A stretch of 64,000 bases of DNA from Calliopsis andreniformis (taxonomy: Eukaryota; Arthropoda; Insecta; Hymenoptera; Andrenidae). Under the pieces are notes generated by a model that worked only from the letters and a program-made list of their open reading frames with translations, was not told where the DNA came from and did not search any database. Each line of letters opens with the position of its first letter. Position 1 is the first letter of the stretch. Positions 13,053 to 26,287 of this stretch are shown piece after piece. Where the stretch lies: assembly GCF_051401765.1 (NCBI RefSeq), contig NW_027480507.1:1984001-2048000 (forward strand), given 5' to 3'. Position numbers and translations under genes: made by a program.

Positions 13053-13640
13053 TACTTCAAACATAAATACCCAACCGTCAGTCCTTGTCCTCAATCCACA
13101 ACCCTCAATCCTCAATCCTCAATCTTCAATCATCAATATTCAATCTTCAATCCTCAATCCTCAATCCTCAATCCTCATCCCTCAATCCTCAATGTTCAAT
13201 CCTGAATACCCAATAATCAATCTTCAATCCTCGATCCTCAATCAATCCTCAATCCTCAATCCTCAGTCCTCAAACCTCAATCCTGAATCCTCAATCCTGA
13301 AACCTCAATCTTCGGACCTCAGTCCTCAACAGTCAGTTGTCAATCCTCAATCGTCAATAGAATATCCTCTGTTCAGAGTTTTCAATACGCAATACTCAAT
13401 CTGCAATCTTCAAATCTCTATCCACAAACATCAATGCTCATCACTCAACCCTCAACACTCAGTCCCCAATCTTCAATCTTCAATCCTCAATACCCAATCT
13501 TCAATCCTCAATCCTCAATCCTCCATTCTCAATCCTCAATCCTCATTCTTCAATCCTCAATACCCAATCCTCAATCTTCAATCCTGAATCCTCAATCCTC
13601 AATTCTCAATCCTCATTCCTCAGTCCTCAGACCTAGAACC
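13053..13640 (+). repeat. 588-bp variant cassette, copy 2
   Basis: Same landmark spacing as copy 1, exactly 3,462 bases downstream of it, inside the second copy of the 3.46-kb repeat. Island at 13,358. Confidence 0.88.
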
Positions 13641-15542
13641 TCAATCCTCAACCCTCAGCCCTCATGCTCAATCCTCAATCCTCAATCTTCAATCCTCAAT
13701 CCTCAATCCTCAATACTCAAACTTCAATCCTCAATCCTCAGTCCTCAAACCTCAATTCTGAATCCTCAATCCACAATTCTCAATCCTCAATCCTCAATCC
13801 TCAATCCTCAATCCTCAATCCTCAATCCTCAATCCTCAATCCTCAATCCTCAATCCTCAATCCTCAATCTTCAATCCTCAATACTCAATCTTCAATCCTC
13901 AGTCCTCAATACTCAATCCTCAATCCTCAATCCTCAATCGTCAGTCTTCAATCCTCAATACTCAATCTTCAATCCTCAATCCTCAATCCTCAATCCTCAA
14001 TCCTCATTCTTCATTCCTCGATACCCAATCCTCAATCTTCAAACCTCAATCCTCAATCCTCAATTCTCAATCCTCTATCTTCAGTCCTCAGTCATCAAAC
14101 CTCAATCATCAACCCTCAGCCCTCATCTTCAATCCTCAATCCTCAATCCTCAATCCTCAATCCTCAATCGTCAATCTTCAATCCTCAATACTCAATCTTC
14201 AATCCTCAATCCTCAATTCTCAATCCTCAATCCTCAATCCTCAATCCTCAATCCTCAATCCTCAATCCTCAATCCTCAATCGTCAGTCTACAATCCTCAA
14301 TACTCAATCTTCAGTCCTCAATCCTCAATCCCCAATCCCCAATCCTCAATCCTCAATCCTCAATCCTCAATCCTCAATCCTCAATCTTCAATCCTCAATA
14401 CTCAATCTTCAATCCTGAATCCTCAATACTCAATCTTCAATCCTCAATCCTCAATCCTCAATCCTCAATCCTCATGCTTTATTTCTCGATACCCAATCCT
14501 CAATCTTCAATCCTCAATCCTCAATCCTCAATTCTCAATCCTCAATCTTCAGTCCTCAGTCCTCAAACCTCAATCATCAACCCTCAGACCTCATCCTCAA
14601 TCCTCAATCCTCAATCCTCAATCCTCAATCGTCAGGCTTCAATCCTCAATGCTCAATCTTCAATCCTCAATCCTCAATCCTCAATCCTCAATCTTCAATC
14701 CTCAATACTCAACCTGCAATCCTCAATCCTCAATACTCAGTCCTCAATCTTCAATCATCAATATTCAATTTTCAATCCTCAATCCTCAATCCTCAATCTT
14801 CAATCATCAATATTCAATCTTCAATCCTCAATCCACAATCCTCAATCCTCATCCCTCAATCCTCAATGTTCAATCCTCAATACCCAATCCTCAATCTTCA
14901 ATCCTCAATCCTCAATCCTCAATCCTCAATCCTCAATCCTCAATCCTCAATCCTCAATCTTCAATCCTCAACACTCAATCTTCAATCCTCAATCCTCAAT
15001 ACTCAATCCTCAATCCTCAATCCCCAATCGTCAGTCTTCAATCCTCAATACTCAATCTTCAATCCTCAATCCTCAATCCTCAATCCTCAATTCTCAATCC
15101 TCAATCCTCAGTCCTCAGTCCTCAAACCTCAATCCTCAACGCTCAGCCCTCATCGTCAATCCTCGATCTTCAATCCTCAATCCTCAATCTTCAATGCTCA
15201 ATACTCAATCTTCAATACTCAATCCTCAATTCTCAATCCTCAGTAGTCAGTCTTCAATCCTCAATACTCAATCTTCAATCCTCAATCCTCAATCCTCAAT
15301 CCTCAATCCTCATTCTTCATTCCTCGATACCCAATCCTCAATCTTCAATCCTCAATCCTCAATCCTCAATTCTCAATCCTCAATCTTCAATCCTCAATAC
15401 TCAATCTTCGATCCTCATACCTCAGTCCTCAAACATCTACCCTCAACCCTCAGCCCTCATCGTCAATCCTCAATCTTCAATGCTCAATACTCAATCTTCA
15501 ATCCTCAATCCACAATTCTCAATCCTCAATCTTCATTCCTCA

Positions 15543-15625
15543 ATACTCAATCCTCAATCTTCAATCCTGAATCCTCAATCCTCAATTCTCAATCCTCATT
15601 CCTCAGTCCTCAGACCTAGAACCTC
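15543..15625 (+). repeat. Headless L2 landmark at a recombination junction
   Basis: CTAGAACC at 15,616 follows sequence of the 12-kb type (CAATCTTCATTCCTCAATAC) with no L3 or L1 before it. The switch falls within the shared words CAATAC and CAATCCTCAATCTTC. Copied at 21,436-21,518 as part of the 5,893-bp unit. Confidence 0.75.
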
Positions 15626-18600
15626 AATCCTCAACCCTCAGCCCTCATCCTCAATCCTCAATCCTCAATCTTCAATCCTCAATCCTCAATCCTCAATACT
15701 CAAACTTCAATCCTCAATCCTCAGTCCTCAAACCTCAATTCTGAATCCTCAATCCACAATTCTCAATCCTCAATCCTCAATCCTCAATCCTCAATCCTCA
15801 ATCCTCAATCCTCAATCCTCAATCCTCAATCCTCAATCCTCAATCCTCAATCTTCAATCCTCAATACTCAATCTTCAATCCTCAGTCCTCAATACTCAAT
15901 CCTCAATCCTCAATCCTCAATCGTCAGTCTTCAATCCTCAATACTCAATCTTCAATCCTCAATCCTCAATCCTCAATCCTCAATCCTCATTCTTCATTCC
16001 TCAATCCTCAATCCTCAATCCTCAATCCTCAATCGTCAGTCTACAATCCTCAATACTCAATCTTCAGTCCTCAATCCTCAATCTCCAATCCCCAATCCTC
16101 AATCCTCAATCCTCAATCCTCAATCCTCAATCCTCAATCTTCAATCCTCAATACTCAATCTTCAATCCTCAATCCTCAATACTCAATCTTCAATCCTCAA
16201 TCCTCAATCCTCAATCCTCAATCCTCATGCTTTATTTCTCGATACCCAATCCTCAATCTTCAATCCTCAATCCTCAATCCTCAATTCTCAATCCTCAATC
16301 TTCAGTCCTCAGTCCTCAAACCTCAATCATCAACCCTCAGACCTCATCCTCAATCCTCAATCCTCAATCCTCAATCCTCAATCGTCAGGCTTCAATCCTC
16401 AATGCTCAATCTTCAATCCTCAATCCTCAATCCTCAATCCTCAATCTTCAATCCTCAATACTCAACCTGCAATCCTCAATCCTCAATACTCAGTCCTCAA
16501 TCTTCAATCATCAATATTCAATTTTCAATCCTCAATCCTCAATCCTCAATCTTCAATCATCAATATTCAATCTTCAATCCTCAATCCACAATCCTCAATC
16601 CTCATCCCTCAATCCTCAATGTTCAATCCTCAATACCCAATCCTCAATCTTCAATCCTCAATCCTCAATCCTCAATCCTCAATCCTCAATCCTCAATCCT
16701 CAATCCTCAATCTTCAATCCTCAACACTCAATCTTCAATCCTCAATCCTCAATACTCAATCCTCAATCCTCAATCCTCAATCGTCAGTCTTCAATCCTCA
16801 ATACTCAATCTTCAATCCTCAATCCACAATCCTCAATCCACATCCCTCAATCCTCAATGTTCAATCCTCAATACCCAATCCTCAATCTTCAATCCTCAAT
16901 CCTCAATCCTCAATCCTCAATCCTCAATCCTCAATACTCAGTCCTCAATCTTCAATCATCAATATTCAATTTTCAATCCTCAATCCTCAATCCTCAATCT
17001 TCAATCATCAATATTCAATCTTCAATCCTCAATCCACAATCCTCAATCCTCACCCCTCAATCCTCAATGTTCAATCCTCAATACCCAATCCTCAATCTTC
17101 AATCCTCAATCCTCAATCCTCAATCCTCAATCCTCAATCCTCAATCCTCAATCCTCAATCTTCAATCCTCAACACTCAATCTTCAATCCTCAATCCTCAA
17201 TACTCAATCCTCAATCCTCAATCCTCTATCGTCAGTCTTCAATCCTCAATACTCAATCTTCAATCCTCAATCCTCAATCCTCAATCCTCAATTCTCAATC
17301 CTCAATCCTCAGTCCTCAGTCCTCAAACCTCAATCCTCAACGCTCAGCCCTCATCGTCAATCCTCGATCTTCAATCCTCAATCCTCAATCTTCAATGCTC
17401 AATACTCAATCATCAATACTCAATCCTCAATTCTCAATCCTCAGTAGTCAGTCTTCAATCCTCAATACTCAATCTTCAATCCTCAATCCTCAATCCTCAA
17501 TCCTCAATCCTCATTCTTCATTCCTCGATACCCAATCCTCAATCTTCAATCCTCAATCCTCAATCCTCAATTCTCAATCCTCAATCTTCAATCCTCAATA
17601 CTCAATCTTCGATCCTCATACCTCAGTCCTCAAACATCTACCCTCAACCCTCAGCCCTCATCGTCAATCCTCAATCTTCAATGCTCAATACTCAATCTTC
17701 AATCCTCAATCCACAATCCTCAATCCTCAATCTTCATTCCTCAATACTCAATCTTCAATCCTCAATCCTCAATACTCAATCTTCAACCCTCAATCCTCAA
17801 TCCTCAATCCTCAATCCTCATGCTTTATTTCTCGATACCCAATCCTCAATCTTCAATCCTCAATCCTCAATCCTCAATTCTCAATCCTCAATCTTCAGTC
17901 CTCAGTCCTCAAACCTCAATCATCAACCCTCAGACCTCATCCTCAATCCTCAATCCTCAATCCTCAATCCTCAATCGTCAGGCTTCAATCCTCAATGCTC
18001 AATCTTCAATCCTCAATCCTCAATCTTCAATCCTCAATCCTCAATCTTCAATCCTCAATACTCAACCTGCAATCCTCAATCCTCAATACTCAGTCCTCAA
18101 TCTTCAATCATCAATATTCAATTTTCAATCCTCAATGCTCAATCCTCAATCTTCAATCATCAATATTCAATCTTCAATCCTCAACCCACAATCCTCAATC
18201 CTCATCCCTCAATCCTCAATGTTCAATCCTCAATACCCAATCCTCAATCTTCAATCCTCAATCCTCAATCCTCAATCCTCAATCCTCAATCCTCAATCCT
18301 CAATCCTCAATCTTCAATCCTCAACACTCAATCTTCAATCCTCAATCCTCAATACTCAATCCTCAATCCTCAATCCTCAATCGTCAGTCTTCAATCCTCA
18401 ATACTCAATCTTCAATCCTCAATCCTCAATCCTCAATCCTCAACTCTCAATCCTCAATCCTCAGTCCTCAGTCCTCAAACCTCAATCCTCAACGCTCAGC
18501 CCTCATCGTCAATCCTCGATCTTCAATCCTCAATCCTCAATCTTCAATGCTCAATACTCAATCTTCAATACTCAATCCTCATTTCTCAATCCTCAATAGT

Positions 18601-18945
18601 CAGTCTTCAATCCTCAATACTCAATCTTCAATCCTCAATCCTCAATCGTCAGTCTTCAATCCTCAATACTCAATCTTCAATCCTCAACCCTCAACCCTCA
18701 ATCCTCAATCCTCATTCTTCAATCCTCGATACCCAATCCTCAATCTTCAATCCTCAATCCTCAATCCTCAATCCTCAATCCTCAATCCTCAATCTTCAAT
18801 CCTCAATACTCAACCGGCAATCCCCAATCCTCAATCATCAACACTCAATCCTCAATCCTCATTCTTCAATCCTCAATACCGAAACCTCACTCTTCAATCC
18901 TCAATCCTCAATCCTCGATTCTCAATCCTGAATCCTCAATTCTCA

Positions 18946-19533
18946 TACTTCAAACATAAATACCCAACCGTCAGTCCTTGTCCTCAATCCACAACCCTCA
19001 ATCCTCAATCCTCAATCTTCAATCATCAATATTCAATCTTCAATCCTCAATCCTCAATCCTCAATCCTCATCCCTCAATCCTCAATGTTCAATCCTGAAT
19101 ACCCAATAATCAATCTTCAATCCTCGATCCTCAATCAATCCTCAATCCTCAATCCTCAGTCCTCAAACCTCAATCCTGAATCCTCAATCCTGAAACCTCA
19201 ATCTTCGGACCTCAGTCCTCAACAGTCAGTTGTCAATCCTCAATCGTCAATAGAATATCCTCTGTTCAGAGTTTTCAATACGCAATACTCAATCTGCAAT
19301 CTTCAAATCTCTATCCACAAACATCAATGCTCATCACTCAACCCTCAACACTCAGTCCCCAATCTTCAATCTTCAATCCTCAATACCCAATCTTCAATCC
19401 TCAATCCTCAATCCTCCATTCTCAATCCTCAATCCTCATTCTTCAATCCTCAATACCCAATCCTCAATCTTCAATCCTGAATCCTCAATCCTCAATTCTC
19501 AATCCTCATTCCTCAGTCCTCAGACCTAGAACC
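18946..19533 (+). repeat. 588-bp variant cassette, copy 3
   Basis: Lies 5,893 bases after copy 2, at the start of the second 5.9-kb repeat unit. Island at 19,251. The unit just upstream reads CAATCATCAACACTC where other copies read CAATCCTCAACACTC. Confidence 0.88.
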
Positions 19534-21435
19534 TCAATCCTCAACCCTCAGCCCTCATGCTCAATCCTCAATCCTCAATCTTCAATCCTCAATCCTCAAT
19601 CCTCAATACTCAAACTTCAATCCTCAATCCTCAGTCCTCAAACCTCAATTCTGAATCCTCAATCCACAATTCTCAATCCTCAATCCTCAATCCTCAATCC
19701 TCAATCCTCAATCCTCAATCCTCAATCCTCAATCCTCAATCCTCAATCCTCAATCCTCAATCTTCAATCCTCAATACTCAATCTTCAATCCTCAGTCCTC
19801 AATACTCAATCCTCAATCCTCAATCCTCAATCGTCAGTCTTCAATCCTCAATACTCAATCTTCAATCCTCAATCCTCAATCCTCAATCCTCAATCCTCAT
19901 TCTTCATTCCTCGATACCCAATCCTCAATCTTCAAACCTCAATCCTCAATCCTCAATTCTCAATCCTCTATCTTCAGTCCTCAGTCATCAAACCTCAATC
20001 ATCAACCCTCAGCCCTCATCTTCAATCCTCAATCCTCAATCCTCAATCCTCAATCCTCAATCGTCAATCTTCAATCCTCAATACTCAATCTTCAATCCTC
20101 AATCCTCAATTCTCAATCCTCAATCCTCAATCCTCAATCCTCAATCCTCAATCCTCAATCCTCAATCCTCAATCGTCAGTCTACAATCCTCAATACTCAA
20201 TCTTCAGTCCTCAATCCTCAATCCCCAATCCCCAATCCTCAATCCTCAATCCTCAATCCTCAATCCTCAATCCTCAATCTTCAATCCTCAATACTCAATC
20301 TTCAATCCTCAATCCTCAATACTCAATCTTCAATCCTCAATCCTCAATCCTCAATCCTCAATCCTCATGCTTTATTTCTCGATACCCAATCCTCAATCTT
20401 CAATCCTCAATCCTCAATCCTCAATTCTCAATCCTCAATCTTCAGTCCTCAGTCCTCAAACCTCAATCATCAACCCTCAGACCTCATCCTCAATCCTCAA
20501 TCCTCAATCCTCAATCCTCAATCGTCAGGCTTCAATCCTCAATGCTCAATCTTCAATCCTCAATCCTCAATCCTCAATCCTCAATCTTCAATCCTCAATA
20601 CTCAACCTGCAATCCTCAATCCTCAATACTCAGTCCTCAATCTTCAATCATCAATATTCAATTTTCAATCCTCAATCCTCAATCCTCAATCTTCAATCAT
20701 CAATATTCAATCTTCAATCCTCAATCCACAATCCTCAATCCTCATCCCTCAATCCTCAATGTTCAATCCTCAATACCCAATCCTCAATCTTCAATCCTCA
20801 ATCCTCAATCCTCAATCCTCAATCCTCAATCCTCAATCCTCAATCCTCAATCTTCAATCCTCAACACTCAATCTTCAATCCTCAATCCTCAATACTCAAT
20901 CCTCAATCCTCAATCCCCAATCGTCAGTCTTCAATCCTCAATACTCAATCTTCAATCCTCAATCCTCAATCCTCAATCCTCAATTCTCAATCCTCAATCC
21001 TCAGTCCTCAGTCCTCAAACCTCAATCCTCAACGCTCAGCCCTCATCGTCAATCCTCGATCTTCAATCCTCAATCCTCAATCTTCAATGCTCAATACTCA
21101 ATCTTCAATACTCAATCCTCAATTCTCAATCCTCAGTAGTCAGTCTTCAATCCTCAATACTCAATCTTCAATCCTCAATCCTCAATCCTCAATCCTCAAT
21201 CCTCATTCTTCATTCCTCGATACCCAATCCTCAATCTTCAATCCTTAATCCTCAATCCTCAATTCTCAATCCTCAATCTTCAATCCTCAATACTCAATCT
21301 TCGATCCTCATACCTCAGTCCTCAAACATCTACCCTCAACCCTCAGCCCTCATCGTCAATCCTCAATCTTCAATGCTCAATACTCAATCTTCAATCCTCA
21401 ATCCACAATTCTCAATCCTCAATCTTCATTCCTCA

Positions 21436-21518
21436 ATACTCAATCCTCAATCTTCAATCCTGAATCCTCAATCCTCAATTCTCAATCCTCATTCCTCAGT
21501 CCTCAGACCTAGAACCTC
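21436..21518 (+). repeat. Headless L2 landmark, second copy
   Basis: Same junction as near 15,543, offset 5,893, with CTAGAACC at 21,509. Just after it this copy reads CAACTCTCAGCCC where the first reads CAACCCTCAGCCC. Confidence 0.75.
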
Positions 21519-23469
21519 AATCCTCAACTCTCAGCCCTCATCCTCAATCCTCAATCCTCAATCTTCAATCCTCAATCCTCAATCCTCAATACTCAAACTT
21601 CAATCCTCAATCCTCAGTCCTCAAACCTCAATTCTGAATCCTCAATCCACAATTCTCAATCCTCAATCCTCAATCCTCAATCCTCAATCCTCAATCCTCA
21701 ATCCTCAATCCTCAATCCTCAATCCTCAATCCTCAATCCTCAATCTTCAATCCTCAATACTCAATCTTCAATCCTCAGTCCTCAATACTCAATCCTCAAT
21801 CCTCAATCCTCAATCGTCAGTCTTCAATCCTCAATACTCAATCTTCAATCCTCAATCCTCAATCCTCAATCCTCAATCCTCATTCTTCATTCCTCAATCC
21901 TCAATCCTCAATCCTCAATCCTCAATCGTCAGTCTACAATCCTCAATACTCAATCTTCAGTCCTCAATCCTCAATCTCCAATCCCCAATCCTCAATCCTC
22001 AATCCTCAATCCTCAATCCTCAATCCTCAATCTTCAATCCTCAATACTCAATCTTCAATCCTCAATCCTCAATACTCAATCTTCAATCCTCAATCCTCAA
22101 TCCTCAATCCTCAATCCTCATGCTTTATTTCTCGATACCCAATCCTCAATCTTCAATCCTCAATCCTCAATCCTCAATTCTCAATCCTCAATCTTCAGTC
22201 CTCAGTCCTCAAACCTCAATCATCAACCCTCAGACCTCATCCTCAATCCTCAATCCTCAATCCTCAATCCTCAATCGTCAGGCTTCAATCCTCAATGCTC
22301 AATCTTCAATCCTCAATCCTCAATCCTCAATCCTCAATCTTCAATCCTCAATACTCAACCTGCAATCCTCAATCCTCAATACTCAGTCCTCAATCTTCAA
22401 TCATCAATATTCAATTTTCAATCCTCAATCCTCAATCCTCAATCTTCAATCATCAATATTCAATCTTCAATCCTCAATCCACAATCCTCAATCCTCATCC
22501 CTCAATCCTCAATGTTCAATCCTCAATACCCAATCCTCAATCTTCAATCCTCAATCCTCAATCCTCAATCCTCAATCCTCAATCCTCAATCCTCAATCCT
22601 CAATCTTCAATCCTCAACACTCAATCTTCAATCCTCAATCCTCAATACTCAATCCTCAATCCTCAATCCTCAATCGTCAGTCTTCAATCCTCAATACTCA
22701 ATCTTCAATCCTCAATCCACAATCCTCAATCCACATCCCTCAATCCTCAATGTTCAATCCTCAATACCCAATCCTCAATCTTCAATCCTCAATCCTCAAT
22801 CCTCAATCCTCAATCCTCAATCCTCAATACTCAGTCCTCAATCTTCAATCATCAATATTCAATTTTCAATCCTCAATCCTCAATCCTCAATCTTCAATCA
22901 TCAATATTCAATCTTCAATCCTCAATCCACAATCCTCAATCCTCATCCCTCAATCCTCAATGTTCAATCCTCAATACCCAATCCTCAATCTTCAATCCTC
23001 AATCCTCAATCCTCAATCCTCAATCCTCAATCTTCAATCCTCAATCCTCAATCTTCAATCCTCAACACTCAATCTTCAATCCTCAATCCTCAATACTCAA
23101 TCCTCAATCCTCAATCCTCAATCGTCAGTCTTCAATCCTCAATACTCAATCTTCAATCCTCAATCCTCAATCCTCAATCCTCAATTCTCAATCCTCAATC
23201 CTCAGTCCTCAGTCCTCAAACCTCAATCCTCAACGCTCAGCCCTCATCGTCAATCCTCGATCTTCAATCCTCAATCCTCAATCTTCAATGCTCAATACTC
23301 AATCATCAATACTCAATCCTCAATTCTCAATCCTCAGTAGTCAGTCTTCAATCCTCAATACTCAATCTTCAATCCTCAATCCTCAATCCTCAATCCTCAA
23401 TCCTCATTCTTCATTCCTCGATACCCAATCCTCAATCTTCAATCCTCAATCCTCAATCCTCAATTCTCA

Positions 23470-26150
23470 ATCCTCAATCTTCAATCCTCAATACTCAATC
23501 TTCGATCCTCATACCTCAGTCCTCAAACATCTACCCTCAACCCTCAGCCCTCATCGTCAATCCTCAATCTTCAATGCTCAATACTCAATCTTCAATCCTC
23601 AATCCACAATCCTCAATCCTCAATCTTCATTCCTCAATACTCAATCTTCAATCCTCAATCCTCAATACTCAATCTTCAATCCTCAATCCTCAATCCTCAA
23701 TCCTCAATCCTCATGCTTTATTTCTCGATACCCAATCCTCAATCTTCAATCCTCAATCCTCAATCCTCAATTCTCAATCCTCAATCTTCAGTCCTCAGTC
23801 CTCAAACCTCAATCATCAACCCTCAGACCTCATCCTCAATCCTCAATCCTCAATCCTCAATCCTCAATCGTCAGGCTTCAATCCTCAATGCTCAATCTTC
23901 AATCCTCAATCCTCAATCCTCAATCCTCAATCCTCAATCTTCAATCCTCAATACTCAACCTGCAATCCTCAATCCTCAATACTCAGTCCTCAATCTTCAA
24001 TCATCAATATTCAATTTTCAATCCTCAATGCTCAATCCTCAATCTTCAATCATCAATATTCAATCTTCAATCCTCAATCCACAATCCTCAATCCTCATCC
24101 CTCAATCCTCAATGTTCAATCCTCAATACCCAATCCTCAATCTTCAATCCTCAATCCTCAATCCTCAATCCTCAATCCTCAATCCTCAATCCTCAATCCT
24201 CAATCTTCAATCCTCAACACTCAATCTTCAATCCTCAATCCTCAATACTCAATCCTCAATCCTCAATCCTCAATCGTCAGTCTTCAATCCTCAATACTCA
24301 ATCTTCAATCCTCAATCCTCAATCCTCAATCCTCAACTCTCAATCCTCAATCCTCAGTCCTCAGTCCTCAAACCTCAATCCTCAACGCTCAGCCCTCATC
24401 GTCAATCCTCGATCTTCAATCCTCAATCCTCAATCTTCAATGCTCAATACTCAATCTTCAATACTCAATCCTCAATTCTCAATCCTCAATAGTCAGTCTT
24501 CAATCCTCAATACTCAATCTTCAATCCTCAATCCTCAATCGTCAGTCTTCAATCCTCAATACTCAATCTTCAATCCTCAACCCTCAACCCTCAATCCTCA
24601 ATCCTCATTCTTCAATCCTCGATACCCAATCCTCAATCTTCAATCCTCAATCCTCAATCCTCAATTCTCTATCCTCAATCCTCTGTCCTCAGTCCTCAAA
24701 CCTCAATCATCGACCCTCAGCCCTCATCCTCAATCCTCAATCCTCAATCCTCAATCCTCAATCCTCAATCATCAACCTTCAATCCTCAATACTCAATCTT
24801 CAACCCTCTATCCTCAATTCTCAATCCTCAATCCTCAATCCTCAATCCTCAATCCTCAGTCCTCAATCATCAAACGTCAGTCTTCAATCCTCAATACTCA
24901 ACCTTCAATCCTCAATCCTCAATCCTCAACCCTCAATCCTCATTCTTCAATCCTCAATACCGAATCCTCAATCTTCAATCCTCAATCCTCAATCCTCAAT
25001 TCTCAATACTCAATCTTCAATCCTCAATCCTCAATCCTCAGTCTTCAATCCTTAATACTCAGTCTTCAATCCTCAATCCTCAGTCCTCAAACCTCAATTC
25101 TGAATCCTCAATCCTGAATCCTTAATCCTCGGCCCTCAGTCCTCAACAATCAGTCGTCAATCCTCAATCCTCAATAGAATATCCTCGATTCACAGTTTTC
25201 AATTCTCAGTGCTCAATCAGCAATCTTCAAACCTCTATCCACAAACATCAATTCTCATCACTCAGCCCTCAACACTCAGTCCTCAATGTTCAACCCTCAA
25301 TACTCAATCCTCAATCCTCAATCGTCAATCTTCAATCCTCAATACTCAATCTTCCATCCTCAATCCTCAATCCTCAATCCTCAATCCTCATTCTTCAATC
25401 CTCAATACTCAATCCTCCATGTTCAATCCTCAATCCTCAATCCTCAATTCTCAATCCTCAATCCTCAATCCTCAATCCTCAATCGTCAATCTTCAATCCT
25501 CAATACTCAATCTTCAATCCTCAATCCTCAATCCTCAATCCTCAATCCTGATTCTTCAATCATCAATACACAATCTTCAATCCTCAATCCTCATCCTCAA
25601 TCCTCAATTCTCAATCCTCAATCCTCAGCCCTCAGTCCTCAAACCTCAACCCTCAACCCTCAGACCTCATCGTCAATCCTGAATCTTCAATCCTCAATCC
25701 TCAATCTTCAATACTCAATACTCAATCTTCAATCCTCAATCAACAATTCTCAATCCTCAATCCTCAATCCTCAATCCTCAATCCTCAATCCTCAATCCTC
25801 AATCCTCAATCCTCAATCCTCAATCTTCAATCCTCAATACTCAATCTTCAATCCACAGTCCTCAATACTCAATCCTCAATCCTCAATCCTCAATCGTCAG
25901 TCTTCAATCCTCAATACTCAATCTTCAATCCTCAATCCTCAATCCTCAATCCTCAATCCTCATTCTTCATTCCTCGATACCCAATCCTCAATCTTCAATC
26001 CTCAATCCTCAATCCTCAATTCTCAATCCTCTATCTTCAGTCCTCAGTCATCAAACCTCAATCATCAACCCTCAGCCCTCATCTTCAATCCTCAATCCTC
26101 AATCCTCAATCCTCAATCCTCAATCGTCAATCTTCAATCCTCAATACTCA
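23470..26150. repeat. 2.7-kb segment duplicated 5,825 bp downstream
   Basis: Landmarks at 23,713, 25,209 and 25,286 recur at 29,538, 31,034 and 31,111, all at offset 5,825. The partner is about 29,295-31,976. The pair ends where the downstream copy has a deletion, after which similarity resumes at offset 5,692. It contains one L4 landmark and one type-B island. Confidence 0.85.
25175..25251 (+). repeat. 77-bp island L1, type B
   Basis: Duplicate of the island at 5,065 at offset 20,110, including the CTCAATCAGCAATC unit. Confidence 0.85.
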
Positions 26151-26287
26151 ATCTTCAATCCTCTATCCTCAATTCTCAATCCTCAATCCTCAATCCTCAA
26201 TCCTCAATCCTCAATCCTCAATCCTCAATCCTCAATCGTCAGTCTACAATCCTCAATACTCAATCTTCAGTCCTCAATCCTCAATCC

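Larger units (their letters stand above)
7320..15540. repeat. 3,462-bp higher-order repeat, two copies plus partial third
   Basis: Landmarks at 8,702, 9,730, 9,972, 10,202, 11,012 and 11,404 recur exactly 3,462 bases later. The pair 7,543/11,012 differs by 3,469, one extra heptamer. The copies are about 7,320-10,780, 10,780-14,245 and 14,245-15,540. The third copy breaks off before the L3 landmark and jumps straight to an L2 landmark at 15,616. Each full copy holds two L4 landmarks and one 588-bp cassette. Since 3,462 is 7 x 494 + 4, the unit contains register-breaking short units. Confidence 0.88.
12870..24660. repeat. 5,893-bp higher-order repeat, two tandem copies
   Basis: Landmarks at 13,053, 13,434, 13,664, 14,474, 14,866, 16,227, 16,619 and 17,820 each recur exactly 5,893 bases later. 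Copy one is about 12,870-18,770 and copy two about 18,770-24,660. The offset holds over the entire unit, so no net indel has accumulated. Only scattered base differences were seen, for example at 17,050, 17,227 and 21,245. This is the signature of a recent unequal exchange or segmental duplication. The unit overlaps the end of the 3,462-bp repeat block, so it arose after that block. Confidence 0.9.
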
